This document shows positions 23,301-35,749 of a stretch of 64,000 nucleotides of DNA, one piece after another (position 1 is the stretch's first letter; every line of letters begins with the position of its first letter). Origin of the DNA: Chrysogorgia sp. JL179-B06 (taxonomy: Eukaryota; Cnidaria; Anthozoa; Scleralcyonacea; Chrysogorgiidae); the NCBI GenBank assembly GCA_035772405.1, contig JAYKKM010000450.1:2943501-3007500 (forward strand), written 5' to 3'. The notes beneath the pieces are model-generated. The model was not told the origin of the DNA, did not search any database, and saw nothing but the letters and a program-made list of their open reading frames with translations. Position numbers and translations under genes: made by a program.

Positions 23301-23643
23301 AAAGGAAATGCATCTTGGCACTTTTTGTTTGTGTTTCATTAAGTTGTTGTCCATGTCATTTTTTGTTGTCTCTGGTATGTCTCATTGCTTAGCTAAGGCA
23401 GCCTCAATGCTGGATACAAATAGTCTTGGTCAGAATTTGTTTGGGTGTTATTGAGTGTTTCAGTCCATATGACAGTACTTGTTTTCAGTTTCGTCTAGAT
23501 GACAGGAAGAAATATTTCTCACCCAGTTGTTGTCACTTCGTTGTCGGTTTCATTTTTTGTTGCATTGTAATTGTTCAAATTTTTTGTTGGTATTTGCTTT
23601 GGAAGTCTGTCCCAGTTCTTTTCAATAGTTCATGCAAAATCAT

Positions 23644-23887
23644 CCTGCTAAAGTTGGTTTACTAATCACAGGAAGTGACATCAACCTGGCGATGCACAAA
23701 GACATTGCAGAATGATTCAACAGTGAAATACAAAGAGAGTTTGCTCTGACCCTCGAGCTGTTTCGAAAAAAAATGTTCAATTCACAAATTACTCTCTTCA
23801 TATTTCACTGTTGAATCACTGTGCAACATCTTTGTTTGTCCCTGGGTTGACGTCACTTCCTATTAATAGTAAACCAACTTTAGCAGG
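23644..23887. repeat. Foldback element with ~95-bp arms
   Basis: CCTGCTAAAGTTGGTTTACT at 23644 is mirrored at 23868-23887, and complementarity continues inward to about 23740/23797 with scattered mismatches. No coding capacity. Confidence 0.85.
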
Positions 23888-23945
23888 GAAACGTTCGCTG
23901 ATGATAATATTAAGCAATTTTATCAAAAAGTGAAGATTATAAATG

Positions 23946-24131
23946 TATAGACCTCTTTCATAATGGCTGCCATTTTAAATATTCTTTTATGCACATATAA
24001 ATTAGCCTTTATAACATTGTTAGGAAGCAATGATTCTTTTGAATTGCCAACACACAAACAAGGCCCTAAAGGATAATTAAGATGCACGTAAAGGAATATT
24101 CAAATTGTTGCCATTATGAAAGAGGTCTATA
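23946..24131. mobile_element. TATAGACC-type MITE, complete copy
   Basis: The termini TATAGACCTCTTTCATAATGG and its inverse at 24111-24131 enclose a 186-bp element with partly self-complementary interior. Other copies or parts lie at 8035-8158, 19208-19300 and 30989-31430. A TA target duplication is plausible. Confidence 0.85.
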
Positions 24132-24339
24132 GAAAGCCCAAACACTAGATAGACACTTTACCAAAAACAAAGTTGTATTATCAAAAGAACTAAAGACAAT
24201 GGACAGATATAGAGAGGAGGTACAAAAATGTGTACAGTGGAGGGACATGCTGTTTTACAGTACATTATCAATTGATCATAGGAAAGTATGTAATTGCTCC
24301 TAAACAGCTTCGCATTTTTCTTTAGTGTCACAACGTAGC

Positions 24340-24605
24340 GTAACATCTCCCAACATTGTGTAGCGTTTTACAACTTTACGTTGCAACGTGGCGTAACGTC
24401 GTACAACGTTGCGTTCTTAAAACTTAGAATAACGTCTTACAACGTTGCACAGCATTTTAAAACTTAGCATAACGCCTTACAACTTAGCGTAACGCCTTAC
24501 AACTTAGCGTAACGCCTTACGACGTAGCGTCTTACAACGTAGTGTAACGTCGTATACAACGTAGCGTAACGCCTTACAACGTAGCGTTTCAACGTAGCGT
24601 AACAC
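24340..24605. repeat. ~20-bp tandem repeat (CTTACAACGTAGCGTAACGC)
   Basis: About a dozen variants of TTACAACRTAGCGTAACGYC; unit length varies. The minus-strand frame through it (LRYVVTLRCKALR) is a repeat artefact. Confidence 0.85.
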
Positions 24606-25539
24606 CATAAAGACGTTTACATCACTCGCATCGTGTCCACGGTGAACTTGGTTACTTAAAATCAGCTTTCGTGGCTGAGAAAAATCACTTCGCACTTTGA
24701 GAACCTTGCAATCACAGTGATTAGGTAGGTCTTGAAAATGGGAAATTTTACAGGGATAACTGTGCTGCACACTAACTAAATCTAATGGAGCCAAGATACA
24801 CATGACAGGCATATATTTGAAAAACTATTCTCACCAAAAGTGACTCAAATGTACACAACATCTGGTAATATTAATTTTATGCATATTTAGGCTAATGCGG
24901 TATTGAAAAAAAACTCAAACGTTTTTTAGTACATGAATCGGGATCATCGCTTTTAGTGTTGCCTTTCTTGCAATATAAACGGCACTTCGCGCATTAGGCA
25001 CGGTGAACACTGAACATAACAGAGATAATAAAATAATGGTCTCAAGAAAACGTGTTGACTAATTGACTTCAGTATGGCACAGCTGTCGACTGTCAACTGC
25101 GATGAGCTGTATAAATTCTGACACAGTGACACTGTTTTTAACCGATATCCAAGGTGCGAGATCTATTCAAAGTATTTTGACAGTTCAGTTTTTATAGAAA
25201 GGCTTCCGCAAAAAGTGTCATCCTTTTGAATAGCGCTAATTAGCGATTGTTAACATTGTCGCGCGTCTTGTTTTACATCAGCACGTTAGAATAAATTGAA
25301 AGTTGATACATTTAATAGTTTCAGCAGCTTACACCATTTTCGTAGAAAAAATGTAACACACAACCGATAATATCGAAAGTTTCGATATTTCCAGTATCTG
25401 AGAATTCCGAAATATCGATATACCGCACCAGCCTATGCATATTCTGAATATTTAAACTTAAAATTCATTTTGTATAAAATTCTTGCTAACATATAACTAT
25501 AGCCTGCGTACAGACGCTAAATGACTTATTGGAGAAATA

Positions 25540-25840
25540 TGTATCTATTTCATTCTCGGACGAAATCCTTTAAAATCGAGAAGTTTGGTGTTGTGGAAGA
25601 AACACGCACACGTGTTATTCACACTTTAGTGTTTTTATTTGATGGACGCAAAGATATATAACATTCTCTCATAAGTCATTATGGATGTGTGACGTAAATT
25701 CCGGACATTTGCGTATAAAACAAACTGATATATCTCAAAAAGAAAGCGAAGAAACGAAAATATTCAAAAGAAGTTACTTTATCATTTTAAAAGTTCTTCC
25801 AAATAAGACAATACAAATTTTTGAGGTTAGGGGCACTTTA
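25540..25840. repeat. Foldback element family F2, partial copy
   Basis: It matches the centre and one arm of the element at 63543-64000, including GTGTGACGTAAATTCCGGAC and AGAAGTTACTTTATCATTTT. The second arm is missing. Confidence 0.75.
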
Positions 25841-25977
25841 ACAATAATGCACAAGTATTATCTAGAAAGAGAATCTTTTGGCATTATACGTTTTTTGCAT
25901 AAAATGGTATAATATGCAATAGTAACTTCTAGTACATGTACATACAATTTGTTTATCATTCTTATGGTAATCTTACC

Positions 25978-26041
25978 TGCCTGCCTAGCCTTGACTGACA
26001 TTTTCTCAGCAAGGTCTATGGCAGCAAGGCTTTTAGCTTTC
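25978..26041 (-). other. Possible orphan coding exon
   Basis: On minus, KAKSLAAIDLAEKMSVKARQAG is followed by a good donor (GCAG|GTAAGATT). The upstream boundary is uncertain; AG dinucleotides are at GAAAG and CTAAAAG. Composition looks protein-like, but no family or partner exon is recognised nearby, so a chance open frame remains possible. Confidence 0.25.
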
Positions 26042-26504
26042 AATTATATATAGTTTATAATGTTCATAACAGTAAAGCAATGCACGCATAATATGCACAG
26101 AACATTTGGCAGTTGCGTTTTAAGAGATACCTCTGTGAAAGGGGTGTATGGAAAAAAGATTTGGAAAGTTCTTTGGATAACACAACTATTAATGTCAGGT
26201 TAAATGATACTTAAATCTCTTCAAAGTATAATTACTAATTACTATACCTGTTGAAAAGACAGTCAGTCTGCAACAGCCAGGAGGACCTGTTCTCTTACAT
26301 TACAAATACTATTACACACACAATACAAGGAAAGACAATGATTTGAGATAACAAAAAAACCAAACTTGTAACCACACATGCAGGCATTTGCACAAGAGCA
26401 AAAATGTGTTTGATGGATTGCAATAACCCTATTCAGTTGTGTATAGTCTTATAACATACTGTTGCATAACGTCTTCCATCAGTCTTACTAGGTAGTATAA
26501 GTTG

Positions 26505-27000
26505 GTCGTGCAGGTTGCTGAAGTCTTGAGAAAGACTATTGTTTGTGACTACAGTTTTGACAACCTAAGCAGCAGTCATCTTCAGAGTTAAGTAAAGTGT
26601 GTTTGTCAGGTTCACCCTCAATGTGCATCTGGTTCATTACATCATCATTTGTTGGTGGGTCTATTGTTTGTTGGTGCATGTGAAAAAGTCTTTTGCAAGG
26701 TGTTGGAAATTGTTGTGATATGTTAAGTGGTTTATGTTCCAAGTTGGTATACCAACTTTCTAATGTAAGTCGCTGTTTGTAGTTGGTACTAAAGGCAATA
26801 CATTCAGCCAAGTCCCAGTCAATGCCATATGGGTTTGCCAATGTGATTAGTTTCAAGTAGCTTGTTTGTGTTCAGCTAATCTAATTTTTAACTTTCTACC
26901 GGTCTCACCAATAGAAGTGTCCTGGCAGTCAGCACATTTGATCTTGTAAATTGCAACTTGTCTTTTGTACGGCTGTTCTTTGTATGTCACAGTTCTTTTT
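26505..27000 (-). mobile_element. Penelope-like element, GIY-YIG end fragment
   Basis: On minus, IYKIKCADCQDTSIGETG (about 26895-26950) and then YGIDWDLAECIAFS, QRLTLESWYTNLEHKPLNIS and PTPCKRLFHMHQ are the GIY-YIG domain and C-terminus of a Penelope-like element. Same family as 22146-23300 but a different copy. Confidence 0.85.
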
Positions 27001-27044
27001 TTAATGTATTTGTGGAATTTGTAGACGTTGTCTTGATGTAGTGC

Positions 27045-27195
27045 AGTAATGTATCATAAGTCTTCTAACATAGTGTAAAGTAATTCCAACATAGTGTACG
27101 TAGTGCAAGGTATTCCAATGTAGTGTAAAATCTTACAACTTAGTGTAAAGTCTTGCAACATAATTTAAAGTCTTCCAAAGTAGTGTAAAGTCTGG
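27045..27195. repeat. ~21-bp tandem repeat (TAGTGTAAAGTCTTCCAACA)
   Basis: Six or seven variants of AGTGTAAAGTCTTSCAAC. It resembles the array at 24340 in style but not in sequence. Confidence 0.8.
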
Positions 27196-27224
27196 TTTTA
27201 GGGGTTCTCAAATCATTGTCCACT

Positions 27225-28145
27225 CCTTTGATGCATAGTGGAATATGGATAAGTCAGACTTCAAAGAAGTTGGCATACAAGTGAATAAATTTAGTAATTT
27301 TAGGGCAAATTTAGGAAAGCTGAAAGTGATGTGTAGTGAAAATAGATGTGATTCAGTGATTGGCCATGTGGAATATGCGGAAAGAATGTGAAAGTGATCA
27401 AGTGTACTGGATGCAAGCTTAGGGTGTACAAGAGAGTGTAAGGGTTGTTTGAGACATGGTGGTCAGTTACAGGTGTCCAAGATGTAAACGGGGAGAGGAA
27501 TTGGGGAGTGGCTTTTATGACAGAGAAAATACTTATGTTGACTGATGGACAGATATGTGAAGGTGCAACTGAATTTTGCTATCTGGGTGACAAGATAAAT
27601 GACAGTGGTGGAGCAGATGCAGCAATGGTGGTAAGGCCTAGAAGTGGACTGAAAAGTTTAGGGAGCTTGCACCTATTCTGATTTTCAAGAGGCATATCAT
27701 TGAAGTAGAGAGGAAAGTGTACATGTGGCATGTGTAATGATCTATGGTGGAGAAACATGGGCGATGCAAGGTGAATTAGATGATTTGATGGAACAGACAT
27801 AGATGAGGATGGTCAGGTGGATGAGTGGTGTATCACTGAAGGAGGACATGGCTAGTAATGAGGGACAGATTGGGTATTGAAAGGATACATGTAGGTGAGG
27901 TACCGAGGAGAGCAAAATTGAGGTGGTTTGGGAATGTGGAAAGGAAGAACAATGACAATGGGGTGAAGAGATGTGCAAAGATGGAGGTGGAAGGGGTAGC
28001 TACAAGAGGATGACCAAAGATCACATGGAAGACCGTGCACGAGGACATGGTATACTAGGGTTAACTTTAAGGAAGACAGGAGATGCTGGAAGCTGAAGAC
28101 ATGGCAAGGGAGAACCCCAACATAAGCACTAGAAAGAAGTATCTT
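27225..28145 (+). mobile_element. RTE-like LINE remnant
   Basis: In plus frames broken by stops it reads WPCGICGKNVK...KCTGCKLRVYKR (zinc-finger-like), TDGQICEGATEFCYLGDKIN, MIYGGETWAMQGE, EMRMVRWMSGVSLKE-like and IERIHVGEVPRRAKLRWFGN. This is the conserved C-terminal block (FCYLGD, ETWAM, MVRWMCGVSLKDR, LRWFGHVER) of many RTE-type LINE polyproteins. Multiple frameshifts; inactive. Confidence 0.75.
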
Positions 28146-28464
28146 ATTTAGTTTAACCTAATATATCCATGTTCCACTTTGCATCATTAAAAAATTCAAC
28201 ATCCCAAAAATTAATATTTCATAACAACAACTACCAACACAATTAGTTGAAACATGCAAACTAAATTGTTTTTTATTATAATAATGCATGACAAAATTAC
28301 TGCATTCGGATTGGTTGAAAGACATGCAATTATTATGTTAGTTACCATGGTAATAAAAATGTCTGCCATGTGTAATGGATTTGTTTTGAATCATTGCCTA
28401 GGGCTTGTGTTATGCTAATAATTGAAAATTCTCTCAAAATATTTAAATGAGCAAGCACATCATG

Positions 28465-28865
28465 AGCGATGGGCATTTATGCATGCAATGGGAACACTTA
28501 TATGCGAGTGATGGGCACTTATGCAAGTGATGGGCGCTTACGCAAGTGATGGCGCTTATGTGCTTACACATGTGATGGGCACTTATATGAGTGATGGGTA
28601 CTTACATGGATGGGCACTTACATGAATGATGGGAGCTTACATGAGCGATGGGAGCTTACATGAGCGATGGGCACTTACATGAGTGATGGGCACTTACATG
28701 AGTGATGGGCTTACATGAGTGATGGGCACTTACATGAGTGATGGGTGCTTATGCATATATGATAAGTGCTTATGAATGTGATGGGCGCTTACGCGAGTGA
28801 TGGATACACGAGTGATGGGCACTTACGCAAGTGATGGGTGCTTGGATGCTTCTGTGAGCAACGGC
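28465..28865. repeat. ~21-bp minisatellite (GAGTGATGGGCACTTACAT)
   Basis: About 18 variants of GTGATGGGCRCTTAYRYGA with length changes. No coding sense. Confidence 0.9.
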
Positions 28866-29283
28866 CACTTTCACGAGCAATAGAAATTACTTTTTTAGAA
28901 ATAAGTTATGGGACTCAGTAAGTATGCGAGTGTTTAGTAAATTAAGTTGACTTTTTCGGTTGTGTTTAGTCATTTTCATGAAATTTTCATCACTAAATGA
29001 ATCAGGGCCTCTGTGAGATAGCATAATCTAGTTTTTGTTTGTGGTTCTACGACTAACAAATCTTCAGATGAAAATAAACATTGACAAATTGGACAATGTA
29101 ATTTTGTCATGCATGATAATAAATAAGTAATTATATGATTTTGCTTGTGCAATTAAGGATTTACACTAATACTCGTGATATTAGGAAATTTCACTTGTAT
29201 ATTAACTGCTCATACAATTTTGGCAAATATCACTTGTGGTGTAAATCCTTTGGGAGAAACAACGGTGCCAAAAACTGCTGACC

Positions 29284-29372
29284 GTGTGTCTCAGTAGCAC
29301 AGTGATCAGAGCACTGGTATGTTTACAGTAGACCAGAGACCATGGGTTCAATTCCCAGTTGGGGCAGTTAAA
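29284..29372 (+). repeat. tRNA-like SINE head
   Basis: CAGTAGCACAGTGATCAGAGC (A-box-like) and GGGTTCAATTCCC (B box) are separated by a 30-nt insert-bearing arm. Acceptor-stem pairing is poor, so it is a tRNA-derived repeat. The rest of 28870-30680 holds no recognisable gene. Confidence 0.55.
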
Positions 29373-30690
29373 TGAATTTTCAAAATATTATTCTGAAATA
29401 AATAAATCCTCTCTTCCTTAAACAAATCCTTAATAACTCACGCAAATCTGTGGGCAGAGTGACCAGAAATGAGATTGCGTGTTTCAATATACTAGGAGAA
29501 GTTTCCGGCTGACAGATCGCGAGAATGATATTGCCAAAGTTTACGTAAACACTTGACTAACCGGTAACGTCTGACAGACCGTAAATTAAGTTTTGTCAGA
29601 TGTTGCTTTTATTAATCCCAATTTATAAATATATAAATTGGCGTTTAATTGCACTTACTATCATATGATTACAGTACCTATAGAAATTCTAATTTCTAAT
29701 GACTGATAAAACTGATGTAAATTTAAAAATAATAAAACTTATAATAGGAAAGCACTTGGTAATCAACAAGAGTAATTCAAATTAACCAAATCTAATGTAA
29801 TGAATAAATTAGTACACAACAGAAAAGGTCTTTGATCTTTCATTAAATTACTTTGTCAAAATAATATGGTTTCACAATCTGCTATATCCTTTAAATGATT
29901 TTAATACTTTAAATAATTTGTTATTTTTGAAACTCTCAAATATTTTTTGTTCTATTCTTTTTAACATGCAACATCAGTTTTCTCAATCACATGGAAAATA
30001 CCTTTAGGTAACATTAAATGTATATTTACCATAGTAACGTTTGGGAGCAATTGTATTGACCAAGTTACAGGTGATTGATGTTTTGTTGAGCATTATGCGG
30101 TCACTACCTAAAATATAGAAGACGAAAGCTGTTAGTGGGACTGGGAAGCCCATGAGTGATGAGGTACATAAACATTTAAATGTCCGTTTACCATCATTTT
30201 TCATGCTTCAAACCCATTAAAACAACATCAAACGGGATAAACATACAGATACATCTTTATTTATATTATTTTAATACTCCCAATAAATCAATAATACCTT
30301 AAAAATCCAGAAAGAAAACACCAAGAAGACAAGAACTTGGTTTCACCGACCATCTTGGACTCCACCACGCATGCGCGTACGAGCCAAAAACCTGAAAGGT
30401 TAAAATTCGGTCATTTTTGGATGTCCAAAAGTGGCCAAAAACCCCAGAAACTTCGTTGGTGATTTTATTTGTTTGACGAACACGTGGAAAAAGGACGATT
30501 GTACATATATTTTTATATATTTTTATTAATATTTTGTTATATATTAAAATCTTTATTTTTTTATATATATTTTTATTTGGTCCTGTACTCTCTCGATAAT
30601 CAGGCAGAGGAAGGCAAATCGGGAGTGTGCAGGCTAGCAATATAGAGCGCGTGCCAATGATTGTCCTGGGTACGAGGCGCATAATTTAAA

Positions 30691-33600
30691 ATGGCCGGGT
30701 TATTGACTCATTTCGTAAGCAGCAACTTAAACATTGCAACTTAAATGTGTTCAAAGAATGAGAGAAACATATGCAGCCTCCCTGCTGGTAACTATTTACT
30801 GTATTTTTATGTATTTCTAGTAGTATCATTCATACAACATTTCATCCAAAAGAAATGAGACAGGATTTTTACAATACCAGGCACAGCAACCCAAACAAAA
30901 CATTTGTATTTGTTTAAAAACAGTTGCTGTCTCCCCTCTTACTTATGGCCATGAGTTGAACAGCTTGGTCATTTTGGATGTTTGTATAGACCTCTTTCAT
31001 AATGGGCAGACAGTCTAAATATTCTTTTATATGGATGCAAATTAGTTTTAGTAGATTTATCACTCTTAGGTGAACGGAACATCGGAATACCCCACAGGCA
31101 AGAAGCCCAATTGATAGGGGTTCCGAGGACCTACGATTTAAGGTTGTTATCCAAGAAGACCCAAAATTCTTACAATTTGCTGGTATTATTGCAAAGGCAG
31201 CACTTTCTCCTCAATTATTTTTTAAGACCCTGAGTGGTAGTCCGACCCAGGATTTGAACCTGTGTCTCCCAGCTCATATAGACATGTGTTGCAACCACTA
31301 GACCACAATAGCTGGCCTCATTACAAAGCAAAGATTCTTTGGAATTACAGACACATGGACAAGGTCAGAAAGGCTAATTTAAATAAATATAAAAGAATAT
31401 TTAATTTGGGTGCCATTATGGTCTATTGCAAGCAGCTACATACAGTACCTACATACAGCTACATACAGACTCCCTAATAGACTGTGTTGCTAAATTCACA
31501 ACATCGACAAGACAAAAATGAAATATTCATGCTATAATTTTGTTGTGCATGTCACCCCAACAAAGTGGATATGCAATATGGACTGATCCTTCAATTCTTA
31601 TTAAGGCTGGTGGCACAGCAGGATTGGTTGTTGATATTGCGTTGTTTCCTTTGGATACCATTAAAACTCGCATTCAGTCATCGCAAGGTTTCCTCAAGGC
31701 TGGTGGATTTCACGGAGTGTATTCTGGTATTGGTTCAGCAGCTACAGGGTCTGCACCTGCTGGTGAGAGGACAGGGACCACACACAAAAGTGATTTGTGT
31801 GACCATTTGTATATATATATAATATATACGTTATACATATACGGTACATTATTTGTATAAAACAAACATTATACAAATGATACATGGATGATCGTCAAGC
31901 TCAAATCGTCAGAAAAAGTTACCGAGCACCAGTAATGCATGTATCAGCTGCTTCCCCATGGGAACCCAGAGGCATTTGCCAAGTATTTGTGTCCCTTGGG
32001 GGAGGAAGGTACAATTTTGTTTGCAAGCCAGAAACCCTGGGGTTGGGGAGAAGCTGCTGATACATGCATACGGTAACCTTCTAATATGTTCATAAGTCAA
32101 ATGTACATTTGTTTTAACTTGATCTTTATATAAAGCTGTAGCACAGTCTCCATTAAACACTGCTTCCTTGAGTGTGCTTCATTTTCCTGTGCTTCATTTA
32201 CTAGTCTCAAGCATTTACAGCTGCTCCTCTTGTGCCAATTTTCATTCTAGCTGCCACGTTTTTTTGTACCTATGAAATAATAAAAGGTTTGGCTGGGTCT
32301 TGGCTGCCTAATATGTCAACTCCTCATGTTCATATGGTTGCTGCCTCATTTGGTGAACTAGTAAGAAGTAACATTAGTTAGTATTTTCTTGTATTGGAGA
32401 AGCATTGAGATTAAAATTAATATTAAAGTGTCAGGCAAGGTTTTGCCACTGTGAACTGTTTACTATTATTTTTGGTTTTTTAAGGTGTCAAATGTTGTCC
32501 GGGTCCCATTTGAAGTTGTGAAACAGAGGACTCAAGTTTATAAAAATATGTCTAGTCTACAAGTTTTTAGATTTTCAATGCAACAAGAGGTAAGAAAATG
32601 AGAAATTGGTGCGAGGTACATATTGGTTAGGAATTGCCACAGCTTACAATCTGTATATATTGTGTGTGCTTAGCATTTAAGTAGAAAAGGCTACACAATG
32701 ACATGCAAGAAAGTCATGATGATGATGATGATCACATGCACAATGATGAATCGATGATAATGGTAATGATGACATTCATTGACTATTATGCTTTATCGCA
32801 GCCTTAATCTCAATTTTATACCAAAACCTTTTAACTATTGGTATTTTGTGAAGTACGGTTGTCGGTTGATCATCCAGGTTGTTGTCATTGATGATTCAAC
32901 AGCCTCTCCGCTGAGGCCGTCGAAATGTCAGTCACCAACAATAGTCTTTCTCAAGACTACGATATAATATGAAAAGGAGAAATAAGAGATGTGTTGAAAA
33001 ATATTTAAGTATAAGAGTGGTTACATATACTCATGGACGACACATAGTCTGAAATGTCGTCCATGAATATACGTAAGTACTCTTAGTAAAGTATTTTTCA
33101 ACACATTGAAGTTTTCTTATTTCTCCTTTTCATATTATATCGTAGTCTTGAGAAAGACGTTGGTCAGTTCTTTTGAGAACTTAGCAGCTATCATATTTTT
33201 TCTTTCTCAAGACTACATGTACAACAACCTGGACGATCAACTTTACACATCTATTGGTATTTTAGGGTTATAAAGGTTTATATAGAGGCTATTGGAATAC
33301 AGTATTCAGAGAGGTATTTTAGTCATCTTGATGTAGGTACTGCAGATTATTACAATCAAAGTTATGAAAAACTAATTAATACTGTGATCGAGTTATGGTA
33401 TTCAAAACTTTTAGTTTTTATTCTGAAGAACTTTAGTTTCTAGAAATATATACCCAATGTCCTTTATAACTCATGATTGGTATTCATATAAACTATGAAA
33501 TTATTTATTTATATTTTAGGTGCCATTTGCCTTCATTCAGTATCCTCTTTGGGAATTTCTAAAGGTTATAAAGTACAATTTTTAAATTCTCACACTTAGT

Positions 33601-35288
33601 GTGAGAAACCTGTTTCTCACTTCTTTCATTCTTCAGCCAGCGAGAAACTATAATTTGTTATGAACTATATATTTGTTATGATGCTAACATGAAAACGAGG
33701 CTGTTGAGATTATTGCCATAAATTTTCCATGACAGATTCATTTGCTACTCTTAACACTTTACACTGTTGGTTTGAAAGTCTAAAAACCATAGTATAAAGG
33801 TTAAGTTTGTAATGGTTTGTAGCACCACTACAAAAACACTACAACAAAAACTGAATCCTAAACCTTGCCAGGTATATTGGATTAGGGTGTCTATTTTAAT
33901 ATAAAATGAAGTTTATAACACATGGTGCGCGAAACATGATGAAGTAACCAATACATTCAACAGGGTCCAGTTGTATGAAGCCTGGGATAATATTGCTATC
34001 CAGTGGATAGATTAAAAATAGTAAGTTACCGGTATTCTAGCTTTGGAAAACCAGCCCCTGTGGGATATATATGTACGAAACTTTTCCAGATCTGTAGCTG
34101 ATAAAGAATGAAGTGATTAGCTATGAAGGTCCAAAAATTGACTTTGTTTAGATGAAATGGTCAAACCATCAGTCACGTTCTGTTTATGCGTGGCAGTCTT
34201 CTATATGTGGGGCAATTGCAGGTATTAGAAATAATTTTTAATCACAATAATTTTTATTGGAATCAGATATTTAAAAATTTGATACAATATGAAAAAGAGA
34301 AATAAGAGAATTTCAATAATTATTTTGAAAAATATGTTCGGACAATGTGCCTTCATTCAAATTTTTTGTTTGGCTTCATATTAGGAGGTGTAATATTGCT
34401 GATTAATTTCTTTGTATCTCTGTGTGCTTTTCACGCATTTTCATGCATTGCTTCTTAAGTCTACATGTTCCATCCGTAATAGCGGTAGTCACATGTACGC
34501 ATTGCATACCTATTTTTTTGTTTGGCCATATTAGGAGGTGTTGCTGCTGCCCTAACAACCCCACTTGATGTGGCAAAAACTAGAGTTATGCTGGCAAAAG
34601 TAAGGATTATTTTTAAGAACATTGAAATATTAATTTAGATCCCAAATTATTTAAATATTACATCTAACAATCGTTCATGAACATTGATCCCTGTACGTAC
34701 ACTAAGACAACAATTTGTTTGTTAAGTATTTGTTTGTTTGTTGTTATGCAGAAAGATAGTCCAACAACAAAAGTGAATCCATTTCGGGTTCTCTTTATGA
34801 TTGGGAGTCAGGAAGGTGTAACAAGGTAAGTTTTATCTCCAGTCAAAATAATGCCAACGAAGCCCCTTCCACACGATACGATTCATTGTATGCAATTGTC
34901 ATTCTGGCATACATTGTTGTATATGATTGTCGTACTGGCGTATACAATTGCTTGCACACAATATAATTATTGCTTATGATTCGATGGTGAATGTTGACAT
35001 GCATGTACAGTTAGATAACATGTCACCAAGATGACAATTGTATACTACAAATTGTATCATGTTGACTGAGGCCTTTTCTCTAATGCCTTGTGCGTATTGC
35101 AAGTAGCCAGTATTAAAATATGAAATTATTTGTGTCAGAGATTGAAATGCAAGGCCTTCATTTTTTTCTCCAGTTTATTTTCTGGTGTTGTACAAAGAGT
35201 GATGTTGATCAGTATTGGTGGAGCAATATTCCTTGGCATTTATGATCAAACAAGATTTACGATACTAAAACATTTGGTGGAAAAATAA
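30691..35288 (+). CDS. SLC25A26: Mitochondrial S-adenosylmethionine carrier
   Basis: Exons: 30691-30714 (MAGLLTHF, tentative start), 31606-31762, 32251-32360, 32485-32589, 33266-33313, 33520-33564, 34152-34221, 34535-34599, 34752-34825, 35174-35288 (stop TAA). All phases agree; 813 bp, 270 aa, close to the roughly 274 aa of the human protein. It exchanges cytosolic S-adenosylmethionine for mitochondrial S-adenosylhomocysteine across the inner membrane. The three mitochondrial-carrier signatures are present: [22 protein letters not shown] and [10 protein letters not shown]. So are family-specific stretches [28 protein letters not shown] and [16 protein letters not shown]. Exon 1 is inferred from its good donor (GTAAGC), phase and position; an alternative in-frame ATG at 31549 would read through the acceptor. 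Intron 1 holds a SINE inside a MITE, and intron 5 a Penelope-end fragment. The gene is convergent with the inositol transporter at 36531. Confidence 0.93.
30989..31430. mobile_element. TATAGACC-type MITE split by a SINE
   Basis: Left part 30989-31050 (TATAGACCTCTTTCATAATGG) and right part about 31318-31430 (AAAGAATATTTAATTTGGGTGCCATTATGGTCTAT) together match 8035-8158 and 23946-24131. The SINE at 31051-31317 interrupts it. Confidence 0.8.
31051..31317 (-). mobile_element. tRNA-headed SINE, copy 1 (intact)
   Basis: Read on minus: head AGCTATTGTGGTCTAGTGGT ... GGTTCAAATCCTGGGTCGG (A and B boxes), then a body with AGGGTCTTAAAAAATAATTG, GGATAACAACCTTAAATCGT, CCTCGGAACCCCTATCAATT, ending in ACTAAA units. 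Copies at 48228-49055 and 51055-51262. It shows the uninterrupted CCTTAAATCG site that carries a MITE at 48.4 kb. Confidence 0.85.
32860..33245. repeat. Penelope-end fragments around a ~100-bp-arm hairpin
   Basis: GATCATCCAGGTTGTTGTC...GCCGTCGAAATGTCAGTCAC and its inverse lie on either side of an imperfect hairpin, 32953-33160 (AGACTACGATATAATATGAA at the left, its inverse at the right). It sits inside SLC25A26 intron 5. Confidence 0.75.
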
Positions 35289-35749
35289 TGTTTTTCATAC
35301 CGATAACTGCAGTAATATACGGTAGTTTTAGTTAGGCCATTCTTAAAATTATTTAACTTTATAAAAATATTCAAATTGATTAAAATATTAGGTTGTTAAC
35401 TTGTTGTACATTACCTGTATTATTAATTTGAAATATCATAAATATATAATAGAAGGCTATAAAATGGCTAAATTAAGAGTTAAAAAGTTTAAATTCTTTA
35501 TACTGTAGTTGAAAACATTTGGTATAGTAGTTTAAAATGTTTAACTCTTTCCTGTCAGGCTGAAAAACATCCAAAATTGAACCACCTCTTTGTTCTATCG
35601 ATATCTTTGGAAATAACCATAACTGTTGTGAAAGCTATACATTTTCTGAAAGGCTAGTAAACTGGCTTTTACCAGTGGTTTTAAACTTCCAGAACAAGAT
35701 GCATATGTTAATATAAATTAGCATTAATTATCATAAATTGGGTTGAAAA

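Noticed and set aside
28465..28865. CRISPR-like spaced repeats
   Set aside because: Units are contiguous degenerate ~21-mers without distinct spacers, in a eukaryotic context.
30030..30107. Possible minus-strand exon (SDRIMLNKTSITCNLVNTIA) with acceptor TATTTTAG and donor GTAAATAT
   Set aside because: Splice-like boundaries exist, but no family is recognised and no partner exon is found.
30299..30682. 127-aa minus-strand ORF next to the SLC25A26 start
   Set aside because: Low-complexity Lys/Ile-rich stretch and no domain; overlaps sequence shared with the BEL/Pao LTR.
31549..31605. ATG at 31549 as the SLC25A26 start
   Set aside because: In frame, but the peptide ([15 protein letters not shown]) is unlike carrier N-termini, and a usable acceptor stands right before the conserved AGGTAG.
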